Source: Thecamonas trahens ATCC 50062 (Eukaryota; Apusozoa; Apusomonadida; Apusomonadidae). From it: a DNA stretch of 64,000 nt. Within the stretch, counting starts at the first letter, position 1, and the number at the start of each line of letters is the position of its first letter. Position numbers and translations under genes: made by a program. This document shows positions 27,838-38,428 of this stretch, piece by piece. Under the pieces are notes generated by a model, which did not search any database, had not been told where the DNA came from, and saw only the letters and a list, made by a program, of their open reading frames with translations. The stretch spans positions 134,153 to 198,152 of the forward strand of contig NW_013657676.1 in the NCBI RefSeq assembly GCF_000142905.1, read 5' to 3'.

Positions 27838-29182
27838 ATGGGTGCCATGACATCCGCTCACGGCAACACCCGTCGCCGAATGGCTGACACCGGACAAGTC
27901 CGTCGCATACCTCGTCGGGCCAACCGGCCCGACCCTGCCGACTACCGCTTCCGCGGTCTCACCGACACGGTCGCTGTCAAGCCTCCGGGCAGCATCAACG
28001 GCGAGCAGTTTATCATCGATACCTGCAGTGTATGCGACGCACAGAGGGGAGAAGGGGGGGAGAGGGGGGGGGGGGGGGGGGACCGAACGCTTGGCGCCAA
28101 CCGGCGACGGCGGAGACTCACTCGGAGCGGACGAGGGGGATGGTGGGCATGCGGGCCAACGGGTGCAGGGATGCGAGCTGTATGTTCTGGACCACACGGC
28201 GACGGTGTCTATCGACGAGTGCACTGACTGTCGCATTGTGCTGGGCCCGTGTGCGTCGTCGGTCTTTGTCCGCTCCTGCGCCCGCGTCGTCGTCGTCGTC
28301 GCCTGTCAGCAGTTCCGTCTCCGCGACACGACGGCATCGACCATTGCGCTGCATGCAGGGACCAAGCCCATCATCGAGGACGCCAAGGCCATCAGTCTTG
28401 CGCCGTACCCGCTGGCGTATCCAGGCATCGACGCTCACTTTGCCGCTGCCGGTCTTGTTCCGGCCAACTCGGTCTGGGCCGACATCTACGACTTTACTGC
28501 CGTCGAAGCCCACAAGGCCGGTGCCTCGTCGGCGGCGGCGGCGTTCTCGTTTGTCCCGTGGGGCGCCGCGCTCGGCCGACTGTTTTCCCATCTCACCGGC
28601 GACGAGCTCGGCGAGCTCCTGGTCTCGCTTGATCCGGCAACCGGCGTCGTCCCGTGCACGCTCGGGCGGGAGCCTGATGCAGCAAGCGCCCACGCCTTTG
28701 TCGGGCTGTCCGGGCCGGCTGCGGCGCCGCTGGCGGTTGCCGCCTGTCTGGCAAAAGTGTGGGAGGCCGCGCAGGCTGTGGCAGGCGCGCCTTCTCTCGA
28801 GAGTCTCCCGTTCGTCCTGGTCAAGTCCGCCGCCACGCCCGCCCTCGACGCAGCGCTCGCCGACACCATGTTTGCGCCGGTGGCGTCGGTGGCGTCCACG
28901 GTTGCTGCCCGCCTCGCAAACAAGCCGTTTATTGGCCTGTGGTTTGCGGCGCTCCCCGAGAGGTGGCCAGGCGAGGGCAGCGGCCCAAGCGACGGCCCAC
29001 CGCCACGCTCGCTGGCGGCGCTGCTGCGGTCTGCTGTTGCGTCGTGGGCAGCGGCAGGTCTCGAGCCAAGCCCCGACGCGCGCTTTGCCGCGTACGTTGC
29101 GCCGGACTCGGCTGCGGCGAGCGAAGCGGCGCAGGCGTTCTTCGCCGAAGCTGCCGACGCATGGCAGGGAAACGCGCTATGA
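27838..29182 (+). CDS. RP2: RP2 homologue (TBCC-domain ARL3 GTPase-activating protein)
   Basis: Exon 1 (27838-28029, 64 codons) and exon 2 (28169-29182) join in phase 0 to give 401 residues. The intron starts GTATGC and contains a G-run. The junction recreates the C-x2-C step of RP2 (TC-S then GCELYVLDH). The TBCC beta-helix at about 45-200 contains ATVSIDECTDCRIVLGP and VACQQFRLRDT; Arg114 in QQFR is the counterpart of the catalytic arginine finger of human RP2 (Arg118). A C-terminal NDPK-like region with long Ala-rich insertions follows. The start MGAMTS has Gly2 and Ser6, fitting N-myristoylation, but lacks the Cys3 that is palmitoylated in animals. Family role: GAP for ARL3, releasing lipidated cargo at the cilium base. 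It is convergent with TTC27, 12 bp apart. Confidence 0.92.
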
Positions 29183-29194
29183 CGGGACAGCGGC

Positions 29195-32100
29195 TCAGAC
29201 CGAAGACTCGGCGGCGCCGGCGCCGGCGTCAGCGCCAGAAGCACCAGAGTCAGAGGCATCGGCCGACGCCGCGGCGGCGGCCACGGACGCGGTCCGTTCC
29301 TCAAGACGAGCGACAAGTTCGACGAGCTCTGCGCGCTTGGGCGAGTCTTCGAAGAATCGCTCCGAGCGCGCCACCACCGAGTTGAGGAGGAGGAGGATGG
29401 ACGGGCGGAGGGTGGCAAAGGCAGCGGACACAGAGGTGTCGCCGGCGCCGACAGCGACCGCCTCGATGTCGTCGAGCTCAGTGGCGAGCGCGAGCGACGA
29501 GTCGGCAACACCCTCGAACAGCGAGGCCTCCTGCTCCCAGTTGGGCTTGCGGGCTGCGCGGGCGCGCTTGAGGACCGACTCAACGATGCTGAGTGCCGGC
29601 GCGCCCTTGATCTTGAGCAGCTGCGCATGCGCGTCCCACACCTCGGGATTGGTCGTGATGCGCGCCGTGATAAAGTCGAACAAGTTGGTCAAGGTCGACT
29701 CGAAACGGACGGCCTTGCGCTCGAGGGCCTTGGCGTCGGGCGAGGTGTCGCTCGGGTCGAGCTCGCGGACGGCCTTGAGAAGGTTGTTGAGGTGAGTGAC
29801 GAGGGCGTAGAGGACGCGAGGATCGGCGTCGTTCTCCTGGGCCTGGGCGTTGTTGTACTGGATCTTGTTGCGGAGAGCCTGCATGGCCTGCTCTAGCTCG
29901 CCGAGCTGCATGCAGATGTACAGAAAGTTCTCCCACATGCGCCAGGCCTCGCGCTTAAACTTGAGCGCCTGCTCCATAGCGTGGAAGGCCTTGCGTGGCT
30001 CGTTGGCTCGCTGGTAGACGCCCGAGAGGTTGGCCCAGCCCTCACCGTGGGTCGGGTCGAGCTGGACAACGCGCGAAAAGGCGCGCGAGCCAACCTCCCA
30101 TGCCTGCGCAAACATCGACGCCATGCCCATGGAGAACCAGATCTCGGGGAAAATGGGGTTGATGGCGAGCGCAAGCTCAAAGTGCTCGATGGCACCGGCG
30201 TAGTCCTTGGCCTGGAAGGCGAGCTTGCCCCATGCGCGCTGGGCGCGCGGGAAGCGACCGCCCGACTCGCGCCACGCGCGCTCGTAGTACACCGGGTCGC
30301 GCATAAGGTCGCCGAGCAGGGCCCAGAGCCGCGGCGACGGGTCGATGTCGAGCCGAGCCCGGACAAGCCGCTCGGCACGCGAGGTGGCGCGGACCGAGAG
30401 ATAGCACGTGACGATGTCCTCCCACGCCTCCATTGGCTCATAGCAGTCGAGCGCGGCGCGCGGCAGGCCGTGGTCCATGTACAGCGAGCCGAGCTCGGAG
30501 AGAAGCTTCCACCACGGCGGGAGCGGAAGAGCAAACAGGTATGCCATCCGCTCGGCGGGAGCGGGACCAACCTGCAGGATGGCCGGGTCGACGCCGGTTG
30601 GCCGCTCCGCCGACGGCACGTCAGCAAAGCGGAGCTCGACCAGCCGCTGGAACTGCTTGCACGCCCGCTCGATGGTCCGCTTCCCGCGCATCTCGACCCG
30701 CGACTTGAGGAGGAGCCCTGCGGCGCGCATCGCCCACGACGCCTGCGTGCTGCCGTTGTCGAGCGCGCGCCGCGCAAACGGTCGCACTTGCTCGTCGGTC
30801 AGCTCCGAGACCGGATGGGTGGCGCGGATGAGCTCGGCGAGCGCAAGGAGGATGGCCGCGTCGTCGAGTGAGACCGCAGGCTCGTCGATCGGTGTCTCAA
30901 ACGTGAGCTCCTCGAGGAGGACAGGCGAGTCGTTCGGGACGATGAAAGGGAGCTCGTGTGGGAGCTCGGTGTAGTCGGCGCCGGCAATGGGGGGGAGCGA
31001 GCCCTGCGCTGAAACGTAAAGATGGGTGGTGGTGAACTTCTGGAACTTGGTCCGCTTGCCCTTGGCACCGCGGAGCGCGATGACCAGGCCCGACAGCGCT
31101 TGGGCATGGAGCAGGTACGCTTGCATCAGGTCGGTGCGGTCGTAGTCGAGCGCGCCGTACGCGGCCTCGAGGGTGAGCCGCACACCGAGGCGGATGCGCG
31201 AGACCGGAACGTCCGGCCCGCCCAGCTCGCTGACGGCGGCAAACGAGGCGAGGACTCCGACGCCCTGCTCGACCACGATCGAGTAGAGCGTGTGCGAGCG
31301 GGCAAGAAGAGTCGACTGCCGCGCTCGCGCAACACGCGCGCGCCACACCACCGCCGACGGCACCGCACCCGCCAGCGCGTCGTACACCTTCGGCGCGTCA
31401 ATAAAGATGAGCGAGGCGACCACAAGGTACCATGGGTAGTAGCACTTGTCAAACGCATCCTCGCCATCCAGGCCGAGCAGGCGGATGGCGGCGCGGTGCC
31501 ACTCATCGTTGTAGTACGCGTAGTTGAGTCGCTTGACCGAAGTCGGCATGAACGGCACAGCGCCGGCGTCCTCGCGTGCCGACTCGCCGTCGGCCGCTTC
31601 GCCAGCATCATCGCCATCAGCCTCGTCAGCCTCGTTAGCCTCGTTAGCCTCGTCGGACTCGTCGGCCTCGGCCTTTCCGGCAGCAGCCTCTGAGATCTCA
31701 GTCGGCGCGGTTTGCTCCTCGGCAGCGGCCGTGGCCGAAACGACCACGCCTGCCGGGAGGGCGACGGGATCGAGGACGGTCGGCGCAGCGGGCGGGGCGA
31801 CGAGCGGGAGGCGGCGGGTGGCATCGAGATGCGGCGGCGGGCCAGTCCAGTTGGCCTGGACAAAGAGCGTGAGCGCGGCAACGCCAAGAGCAAGCACGTC
31901 TGTGGCACCGCGCGTAGAGCCAGCGGCTGCGGCGACAAGGCGGTCGGCGAGAGCGGCGACAACCGCGTCAGCCGAGTCCGGAGAAGCGTCTGGAGCCACG
32001 GTGAGCACGTCCTGGGCAAATGCTGAAGACAGGACGTCGAGCGGAGCCAAGCAAGGCTCTGGCACCGGCAGATCTACTGCAGGAGCGTCGGCAGCAGGAG

Positions 32101-32317
32101 TAGGAGCGGGAGCAGACGAGGCGTCGGCGGCGGGCAGAGGATCCAGGTCGCCATCCCGGGGCAGAGAACGGGCCAGGGCATGGGAGGCATCCACCAGCAG
32201 CATGGACTGCTCTAGAGGCTCGAGGACGTCCCAGGAGGTGATGGCTTTACCGGCGACGTCCAGCGGCTCGGCACCCAGCATGGGGGAAATCGAGGTCGCA
32301 GGCGAGGTTGTTGCCAT
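29195..32317 (-). CDS. TTC27: TTC27 (Emw1-like) tetratricopeptide-repeat protein
   Basis: Single exon, 1040 residues from the ATG at 32317; upstream in-frame sequence is Pro-rich and G/C-tract derived. The N-terminal about 550 residues are helical with acidic low-complexity insertions (a repeated EADEANEANEADEADG-type stretch). TPRs run from about 600 to 830. The family's signature segments are YEPMEAWEDIVTCYLSV, RAQRAWGKLAFQAKDYAGA, ALAINPIFPEIWFSMGMA, LDPTHGEGWANLSGVY and REAWRMWENFLYICMQLGE. The C-terminus is Ala/Ser-rich. Family role: a conserved TPR co-factor linked to mRNA-processing/nuclear functions in yeast (Emw1) and to protein assembly in animals; the exact mechanism is unsettled. 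Head-to-head with FAM50, another nuclear RNA-processing factor. Confidence 0.9.
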   Translation of the reverse strand: MATTSPATSISPMLGAEPLDVAGKAITSWDVLEPLEQSMLLVDASHALARSLPRDGDLDPLPAADASSAPAPTPAADAPAVDLPVPEPCLAPLDVLSSAFAQDVLTVAPDASPDSADAVVAALADRLVAAAAGSTRGATDVLALGVAALTLFVQANWTGPPPHLDATRRLPLVAPPAAPTVLDPVALPAGVVVSATAAAEEQTAPTEISEAAAGKAEADESDEANEANEADEADGDDAGEAADGESAREDAGAVPFMPTSVKRLNYAYYNDEWHRAAIRLLGLDGEDAFDKCYYPWYLVVASLIFIDAPKVYDALAGAVPSAVVWRARVARARQSTLLARSHTLYSIVVEQGVGVLASFAAVSELGGPDVPVSRIRLGVRLTLEAAYGALDYDRTDLMQAYLLHAQALSGLVIALRGAKGKRTKFQKFTTTHLYVSAQGSLPPIAGADYTELPHELPFIVPNDSPVLLEELTFETPIDEPAVSLDDAAILLALAELIRATHPVSELTDEQVRPFARRALDNGSTQASWAMRAAGLLLKSRVEMRGKRTIERACKQFQRLVELRFADVPSAERPTGVDPAILQVGPAPAERMAYLFALPLPPWWKLLSELGSLYMDHGLPRAALDCYEPMEAWEDIVTCYLSVRATSRAERLVRARLDIDPSPRLWALLGDLMRDPVYYERAWRESGGRFPRAQRAWGKLAFQAKDYAGAIEHFELALAINPIFPEIWFSMGMASMFAQAWEVGSRAFSRVVQLDPTHGEGWANLSGVYQRANEPRKAFHAMEQALKFKREAWRMWENFLYICMQLGELEQAMQALRNKIQYNNAQAQENDADPRVLYALVTHLNNLLKAVRELDPSDTSPDAKALERKAVRFESTLTNLFDFITARITTNPEVWDAHAQLLKIKGAPALSIVESVLKRARAARKPNWEQEASLFEGVADSSLALATELDDIEAVAVGAGDTSVSAAFATLRPSILLLLNSVVARSERFFEDSPKRAELVELVARLEERTASVAAAAASADASDSGASGADAGAGAAESSV

Positions 32318-32673
32318 GGCAAAGGGAAGGGAAGTAGGATGTCCCAAAGATGGAGGGAGACGGGTGGGGGTAGGTGGGAGAGGGGGGGCGGGGGGGGGGG
32401 AGGGTTGAAGGAGGGGCACGATTGCGATGGCGGGTGGCATCATGGCGTGGGTCGTGGGGTGGGCGAATAGGGAAGGGAGGGGAGGGATCGGATCGGGTGC
32501 TGTGGTGGCTGGCAAGGGGGGGGGGGAGGGGGGTTGATCGGGAGCTGGTGGTGGTGTGGCCAAGCGGTGGCGCCTCGGTCACACCGGCTCGGCGACAGCT
32601 ATAGACACAGCCACAGACACAGACACAGACAAAGACAAAGACAAAGCCACAGACGCCTCTCGAGAAAGAGACA
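32318..32673. promoter_or_regulatory. Divergent region between TTC27 and FAM50
   Basis: Head-to-head intergenic region of 356 bp with long G-tracts on the plus strand (32371-32405, 32515-32535) and a CAGACA-type simple repeat at about 32602-32655 just before the FAM50 ATG. No gene. Confidence 0.5.
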
Positions 32674-33747
32674 ATGGCTGACCCAGGGACCAAGCTCCGG
32701 TATCTGGAGAAGAAGCGGGCGGCCGAGGCGGCGCGGGTGGCCGAGGAGCGCCAGACGGTGGCGGCCAAGGTGGCCAAGGCAACAGCCGTGGCCATGGCTG
32801 CCAAGTTCACCGCCGGTGGCACCGATGCCGCCGGCAACAAAGGAGGCGACGATGGCGCTCCGGCAAAGGCATACGGTTTGCTCACCGCAGACGAGCTGCG
32901 CAAGGAGCGCGAGGCCGCTGAGGCCGCGGCCGCCCGCAAGCGCAAGGCCGGCGAGCCGGCGGCCGGCGAGCCCAAGAAAAAGAAGAAGCGCAGGAGGAAG
33001 AAGGCCGCGGCTGGCGGCGCACCATCTGGACCTCCGGCGAGCTCGGTGTTGCTCTCTTTTGCCGGCGGTGACGATGATGACGGCGACGACGATGGGCCAG
33101 CAGTGGTGATGGCGGCATCTGTATCTGTCGCGCCGCCGCCGTCGACGGCGGCGGCGGCGAGCGCAAGCAGTGAGGCGGGCGCAGTGCGGCCCAAGATCCG
33201 CAAGAATCCAAACGTCAACACCGAGTTTCTGCCCGACGCCGAGCGCGACGCAGCCGAACAGGTCGAGCGCGAACGGATCGCCAAAGAGTGGCTTGCGGAG
33301 CAGGACAAGGTGAAGAAGGAGAAGATCTCGATTGTGTACTCGTACTGGGACGGCGCCGGCCATCGTCGCGAGGTGACGGTGACCAAGGGCACGACCATCC
33401 GCAAGTTCCTCACCCTTGTGCGCAACAACTTTGACGCGCTCAAGCTCGCATCACCAGACCAGCTGCTGTACATCAAGGAGGATGTCATCATTCCGCACCA
33501 CTACACCTTCTACGACCTCATTGCTACGCAGGCGCGCGGCAAGTCGGGTCCGCTTTTCCAGTTTGACGTCCACGACGATGTGCGGCTTGTCCTCGACGCT
33601 CGGGTGGAGAAGGACGAGTCCCACGCCGGCAAGGTTGTGCTCCGCCGGTGGTACGACGCCAACAAGCACACATTTCCGGCCTCGCGGTGGGAGGTCTACG
33701 ATCCGAAGAAGAACTACGGACGGTACACCATCCGCGGCAACCACTGA
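32674..33747 (+). CDS. FAM50: FAM50/XAP5 spliceosome-associated nuclear protein
   Basis: Single exon, 357 residues. The N-terminus is charged and helical ([18 protein letters not shown]) and contains a strong nuclear localisation signal ([10 protein letters not shown] at about 107). The XAP5 domain fills the C-terminal half: [75 protein letters not shown] and a final WEVYDP. The conserved order and invariant residues are intact. In animals FAM50A is a spliceosome C-complex component; in algae and plants XAP5 regulates transcription and ciliary gene expression. It ends 26 bp from the convergent kinase gene. Confidence 0.94.
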   Translation: MADPGTKLRYLEKKRAAEAARVAEERQTVAAKVAKATAVAMAAKFTAGGTDAAGNKGGDDGAPAKAYGLLTADELRKEREAAEAAAARKRKAGEPAAGEPKKKKKRRRKKAAAGGAPSGPPASSVLLSFAGGDDDDGDDDGPAVVMAASVSVAPPPSTAAAASASSEAGAVRPKIRKNPNVNTEFLPDAERDAAEQVERERIAKEWLAEQDKVKKEKISIVYSYWDGAGHRREVTVTKGTTIRKFLTLVRNNFDALKLASPDQLLYIKEDVIIPHHYTFYDLIATQARGKSGPLFQFDVHDDVRLVLDARVEKDESHAGKVVLRRWYDANKHTFPASRWEVYDPKKNYGRYTIRGNH

Positions 33748-33773
33748 CGGAAGGAAGATTACAGCCCGCGGAT

Positions 33774-35963
33774 TTATGCGCCGTTTCCGAGCGGCGTGTC
33801 CGAGACAAAGGTAAAGCCGGCAAAGTTGGACTGCTCGGCTGACGAGATGGCCGACGGCTGGGCCGGCGTGAGCATAGCGGGCTCCTGGGTGAAGCACGGG
33901 TCAAAGTGCGAGGTGTCGGTATCCGAGGTGAGCTCGGGCTTGAACGGCGGGGTCAACTGCTTGGCCTCGAGTGCGTCAAAGTCGATGTCGTCAAAGAACG
34001 GATGAGCCTTGATCTCTTCGGCGTCGCCCGGGCCCGAGCCGAGCCGCGTCTTGGGGTTGCGGTCAAGAAGGTGCTCGAGCAGGTCGCGCGCCTGCTCCGA
34101 GAGCGAGCGCGGGTAGTAGATGTCTGCCTCGAGAATCTGAATAAAGACCTGCTCCGGGTCCGAAGCCGAGAACGGCGAGCGGCCCGAGAGCATCTCATAG
34201 ATAACGACGCCGGCAGACCACCAGTCGACCGAGGTGCCGTACGACGCGTCTTCGACAACCTCGGGCGCCAGGTACTCGGGCGTGCCGCAAAAGGTCGACG
34301 TGGTCACCCCATACGAGATGCCCTCCTTGACAAGGCCAAAGTCGGTGATGAGGATGTGCCCGTCCTCGTCGAGGAGCAGGTTCTCGAGCTTGAGGTCGCG
34401 GTAGACAATGCCCTTGCGGTGGAGGTATCCTAGCGCGCATACAATTTCGGCCGCGTAGAACTTTGCCCGCTCCTCGGAAAACTTGCCCGAGCGCTGCATG
34501 TGGTAGAAGAGCTCGCCGCCGCGGACATAGTCCATGACAAAGTACAGGCGGTCGTCGGTCTGGAACGAGTAGTACATACGGACCAGGAACGGGTGATCCA
34601 TGGTCGAGAGGACTCGGCGCTCGGCCTGGGTGTGCTCGACCTCCTCGTGCTCGAGCACGACGTCCTTCTTGAGGATCTTGATGGCGTACAACTGCTCCTC
34701 GCCACGCTTGCGCGCGAGCATGACCTTGCCGAACGAGCCCTTGCCCAGGAGCTGGAGCAGCTCAAAGTCCTTGATGGTCACCTTGGACGCCGCAGAGTCG
34801 TCGGCGGCGTCGGCCTCCGAGGCCGCCACCGCCGCGCCGGAGCCCTTGGACGATGCTGCAGGCACCGCCGTCCCGTCCTCGGCTTCAGTCACCGTGTACG
34901 CCTGGAGATAGTAGTAGTTGATCCACTCTTGCACAGCCTCCATCCACGAGTTCATCTCCTGCTCCGAGCCGGCAATGCAAAAGTGCTCCGTCCCGTCGCG
35001 CGTGGTGATCTGGAACGAGAACTTTTTCTTGATCTTGGCCGGCGCCACCTGCACTGTCGCCCCCTTGAGCGGAATGCATCCTGCAGGCGTTGTGTCCTTG
35101 TGCGACCGAAAGTAGAGCGCAAGGCCATTGGCCATCCGGTAGAACCGCCGCTTGTAGTTCTTGACAAAGTGTCCGCGCTTGACCAGATACCCTTCCTTCA
35201 GCGGCGGCGCCTTGATGTTGACTGGCCTCAGCACCAGCTTGCACTCGGCCGCCAAATCTGCCGGCCATCCCTTTTGCACCACCAGTGGCTTTTCATCTAT
35301 GCCCAGCTTGCGGACTGTAGCGGGGATGATAGGTAGTGTGTCATGGGGGGAGTGAGACGACGGCCGTGGGTGGGGGGGAGGGGGGAAAAACCAAGAACAC
35401 ACACATACACACACACACACATACGGGTGGTGATGGAAAGGGGAGGGGGGGGGGGGGGGAGGAGGTCACAGGAGAGGGGAGGGGGGAGGACGAGGAAGGC
35501 GGTGGAGGTAAGGGGGCAGGGGAAGGGCGGGGAAGGCGGTAGGGGGAGGGTGGTCCTTTGGGCTGTGGGCTGGGGANNNNNNNNNNNNNNNNNNNNNNNN
35601 NNNNNNNNNNNNNNNNNNNNNNNNNNNNNNNNNNNNNNNNNNNNNNNNNNNNNNNNNNNNNNNNNNNNNNNNNNNNGGTAGCCAGGGTGGCAAGGGGGGT
35701 GGGGGGTGGGGGGGGTGGGGGACTGGGGGGTGGGGGGGTGGTGGGGGGGTGGTGGGGGGTAAGGGGTGGGGAGGGTCCGGCAACGTACGCGGCGAGCCCG
35801 AGCCGGCTTGCTCGTAGAGGGCGTACTCGTCGTACGAGCCGCAGAGCTTGTTCTTGTCAAAGATCATCTTGGTCACGGCTGTGACATCAGTCTCTGGCGT
35901 GAGGGGGACAGACCGGAAGGAGCCATCCGGAAAGTGGATCCTCACCACCTGGCCGGCCGACAT
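33774..35963 (-). CDS. RA-PH-AGC protein kinase (Akt-like with an N-terminal Ras-association-type domain)
   Basis: Exon 1 (35963-35789, phase 1) joins exon 2 (35314-33774) across an intron containing the 100-N gap; 571 residues. Residues 1 to about 85 form a ubiquitin-like RA-type fold: VVRIHFPDGSFRSVPLTPET, then VTKMIFDKNKL and YALYEQ, continued in exon 2. The PH domain (about 94-200) has EGYLVKRGHFVKNYKRRFY and a C-terminal Trp. The kinase domain (about 239-500) is complete: GKGSFGKVML, YAIKILKK, YRDLKLENLLL, DFGLVKEG. The T-loop TSTFCGTPEYLAPEV at about 399 is a PDK1 site and the hydrophobic motif FAGFTFV is near 554. Akt kinases normally start with the PH domain; the added RA-type domain suggests direct input from a Ras-family GTPase alongside phosphoinositides. 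Other exons hidden in the gap cannot be excluded. Confidence 0.88.
35577..35676. other. Assembly gap (100 N)
   Basis: Fixed 100-N gap inside the kinase intron, flanked by G-rich low-complexity DNA; true size is unknown. Confidence 0.98.
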
Positions 35964-36473
35964 TGCTGAGAGGAATACCACCGACTCGCCGCCGCCAATG
36001 CCGCTGTGGCCGTCCGCCGGCTGTGCTGGTGGCAGGGCAATTCCACGATTTGGTGGCAGGGACGGGGGGGGGGGGAGGGGGGAGGGAGGATCTGCAGGGA
36101 AAAATTGGGGAAAGAAGTGAAGGACGACGGAGGAGGGGGGGGGGGGGGGTGGATGGACGGAGAGAAGGAAGTGTGGCACAGGATAGAGGCAGAGGAGGTA
36201 GGACGCCTAAAGCCGACGTACTATAGGGGGAGGGAGGGGGGAGGGGGAGGGGGAGGGGGGATCCCACAACTAGTCGACTTGCAGCAGTGTAGGGCTACAA
36301 GTCACGTGGCCGGAACGATGGACACGTGACATTAGACGACATTCCGGGATGGCGTCACACACATCGCCGACATGGGAAAACCTCGGCCGGTGCTGAGCCA
36401 TTCACGCACAAGCGAGTCGCCACACACACAGAAACACACACACGCACACACGCGCACGATCACAGACACCACC
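35964..36473. promoter_or_regulatory. Divergent region between the kinase and macro-sirtuin genes
   Basis: Head-to-head intergenic region of 510 bp. G-rich tracts at 36065-36260 and a CA-rich simple repeat at about 36420-36460 just before the sirtuin ATG. CACGTG-type E-box sequence (TCACGTGG, ACACGTGA) occurs twice at about 36302-36328. No gene. Confidence 0.5.
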
Positions 36474-38162
36474 ATGAACAAGAGAGACAAAGTCGTGGAG
36501 CTCGCGCGCTACTTTGCTAACGAGCTCGGGTACCGGGTGCCAACGGCGACGCGGCTCGAGGCTCGGGAAAGCCTCCGTGCACTACTGACGGTTCGTCCGC
36601 CGGGGCCGGTGAACGACGACGAGATGCAGGCGGCGCTGGACGATCTGCTCCGGGCCGAGGTGGAAGCACGCGGCATTGTGCAGCCACGCGCGGCTGCCGG
36701 CAAGACGCAGGTCGGATTAATGGGACTCTGGCGCGGCGACATCCGGCTTGTGGCCGCCGACGTGGTGGTCAACCCAGCCAACTCGGCGCTGCTCGGGTGC
36801 TTCCGTCCGGAGCACAAGTGCGTGGACAACATCCTACATGCTGCAGGCGGGCCGGCCATCCGTGCCGAGTGTGCAGAGCGCCGCGCGCATGGCGATGCCG
36901 AGCCAGTCGGCTCGGCCCTGCTCACTACCGCCGGCGTGCTGCCGGCGCAGTACATGGCGCACACAGTCGGTCCGCAGATCAGCGGGCCGGTGACGGCCGC
37001 CAACGAGGCCGGCCTTGCCGCGTGCTACACCTCGGTCCTCGACGCTGCTGCAGCCGTTGACGCGGCGTCGGTCGCCTTTCCCTGCATCTCCACCGGCCTC
37101 TTTGCCTTTCCCAAGCGCCGCGCCGCCGAGATCGCGGTCGCCACGGTCTCGGACTGGCTCGCTGCCCGCAAGGTGCGCGACGCGCCGGACATCTTTGTTC
37201 TCTTTGTGGCGTACACTGACGATGACGAGGCCGGGCTTGCTGCTGCGCTTGGGCTCGAGTCTTCGACAACGGAAGCCGCCGCCGCTGCCCGAACCGAGGC
37301 CATCGTCGCGCGAGTCGCCGCCGCGCTCGCCGCCGCCGACGGGGTCCTCGTCACGTGTGGTGCAGGGCTCTCGGCCGCTGCTGGCGTCGACTACACCTCT
37401 GCGGAAGTCCACGCCCGCTTCTTCCCTGACATGGTTGCCCGCGGTTACACCAACATGTACCAGTACATCGGCGGCGCGCCGCGCGATCCGGCGGTCAAGT
37501 GGGGCTACTTGGCGCGTCAGGTCAAGGAAGTTCGGTTTGGCACCGACATGATAGTTCACGACACATACGATCGCCTGCGTACACTCGTGGGCGACCTTCC
37601 GTATTTTTGCCTCACCTCCAACGTCGACGGCCTTCTGCACCGACTCGGCCACTTTGACCCGCGGCGGGTTGTCGAGCGCCAGGGCAGCTACGCGCTGATG
37701 CAGTGTCTCGAGTCTGAGTGCAGCTCCGAGCCGTGGCCATCCGAGCCGGAGCTCGATCGCCTGCGAGCAAGCCTAGCCGACGACGGCACTACGTCGGCGC
37801 CGCCGCCGGTCTGCCCAGTCTGCGGCTCGGAAAACGTCTTCCTCAACGTCCGCGGCGGCGCGTGGTTCGACGAACGCCCGCGTGAGGCAGCCGAGGCAGA
37901 TCTCGCCGCCTTTCTGGACGGCTTTGCCGTTGACGACAATCTGATTGTTCTCGAGATTGGCGTCGGCTACAACACCCCGACCGTCATCCGCCGGCCGAAC
38001 GAGCAGCTTGTAGCCCGTCAGCGAGGCGCCACCCTCATCCGGATCAACACCGACCACGCGCACGCGCCCGAAGCCATCGAGTCGCAGACCGTCCTTGTCC
38101 CGATGGACGCCAACGCCTTTCTGCGCGCCATTGCCGAGACTACTCAAGCAGCCACCGAGTAA
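36474..38162 (+). CDS. Fused Zn-type macrodomain and class M sirtuin (SirTM)
   Basis: Single exon, 562 residues from the ATG at 36474. The N-terminal helix is followed by a macrodomain at about 82-260: GLWRGDIRLVAADVVVNPAN, then LLGCFRPEHKCVDNILHAAG, then FPCISTGLFAFP. The C-F-x-P-x-H-x-C block fits the zinc-containing macrodomains found with SirTM. A sirtuin fold follows at about 275-550: VTCGAGLSAAAGVDYT, LTSNVDGLLHRLG, and ERQGSYALMQC, with CPVC at about 447 as part of the zinc site. The usual catalytic His (HG) is replaced by Gln (QG, about 402), as in SirTM enzymes, which ADP-ribosylate proteins instead of deacylating them. In bacteria the two activities are separate genes in one operon with lipoylated GcvH-L. 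Here writer and eraser are one polypeptide. It is head-to-head with the Akt-like kinase. Confidence 0.9.
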   Translation: MNKRDKVVELARYFANELGYRVPTATRLEARESLRALLTVRPPGPVNDDEMQAALDDLLRAEVEARGIVQPRAAAGKTQVGLMGLWRGDIRLVAADVVVNPANSALLGCFRPEHKCVDNILHAAGGPAIRAECAERRAHGDAEPVGSALLTTAGVLPAQYMAHTVGPQISGPVTAANEAGLAACYTSVLDAAAAVDAASVAFPCISTGLFAFPKRRAAEIAVATVSDWLAARKVRDAPDIFVLFVAYTDDDEAGLAAALGLESSTTEAAAAARTEAIVARVAAALAAADGVLVTCGAGLSAAAGVDYTSAEVHARFFPDMVARGYTNMYQYIGGAPRDPAVKWGYLARQVKEVRFGTDMIVHDTYDRLRTLVGDLPYFCLTSNVDGLLHRLGHFDPRRVVERQGSYALMQCLESECSSEPWPSEPELDRLRASLADDGTTSAPPPVCPVCGSENVFLNVRGGAWFDERPREAAEADLAAFLDGFAVDDNLIVLEIGVGYNTPTVIRRPNEQLVARQRGATLIRINTDHAHAPEAIESQTVLVPMDANAFLRAIAETTQAATE

Positions 38163-38428
38163 ATGTGTCACTGCGCCGCCACGCGACCGCCAGTCGTCAT
38201 GCCGAACAGCCGGCTCTCACCACTCGACTCGCTCCGACTCGCGCAGGCGCAGCCGACCAAGCAGAAACAGGCCAGTGCGGGGTTGTCGACGCGGCAAAGG
38301 CAGTGAGTGGGACGGTGGACGGTCAGCGTCGAGGAGCTGGCATCTGTGCATCCGCACACTCATCCGCAACTTGGGAAGGTCGCTGCAGAACAGCACGGTC
38401 GGTCTGAGGAGAGCAAGCGACGCGAGCA

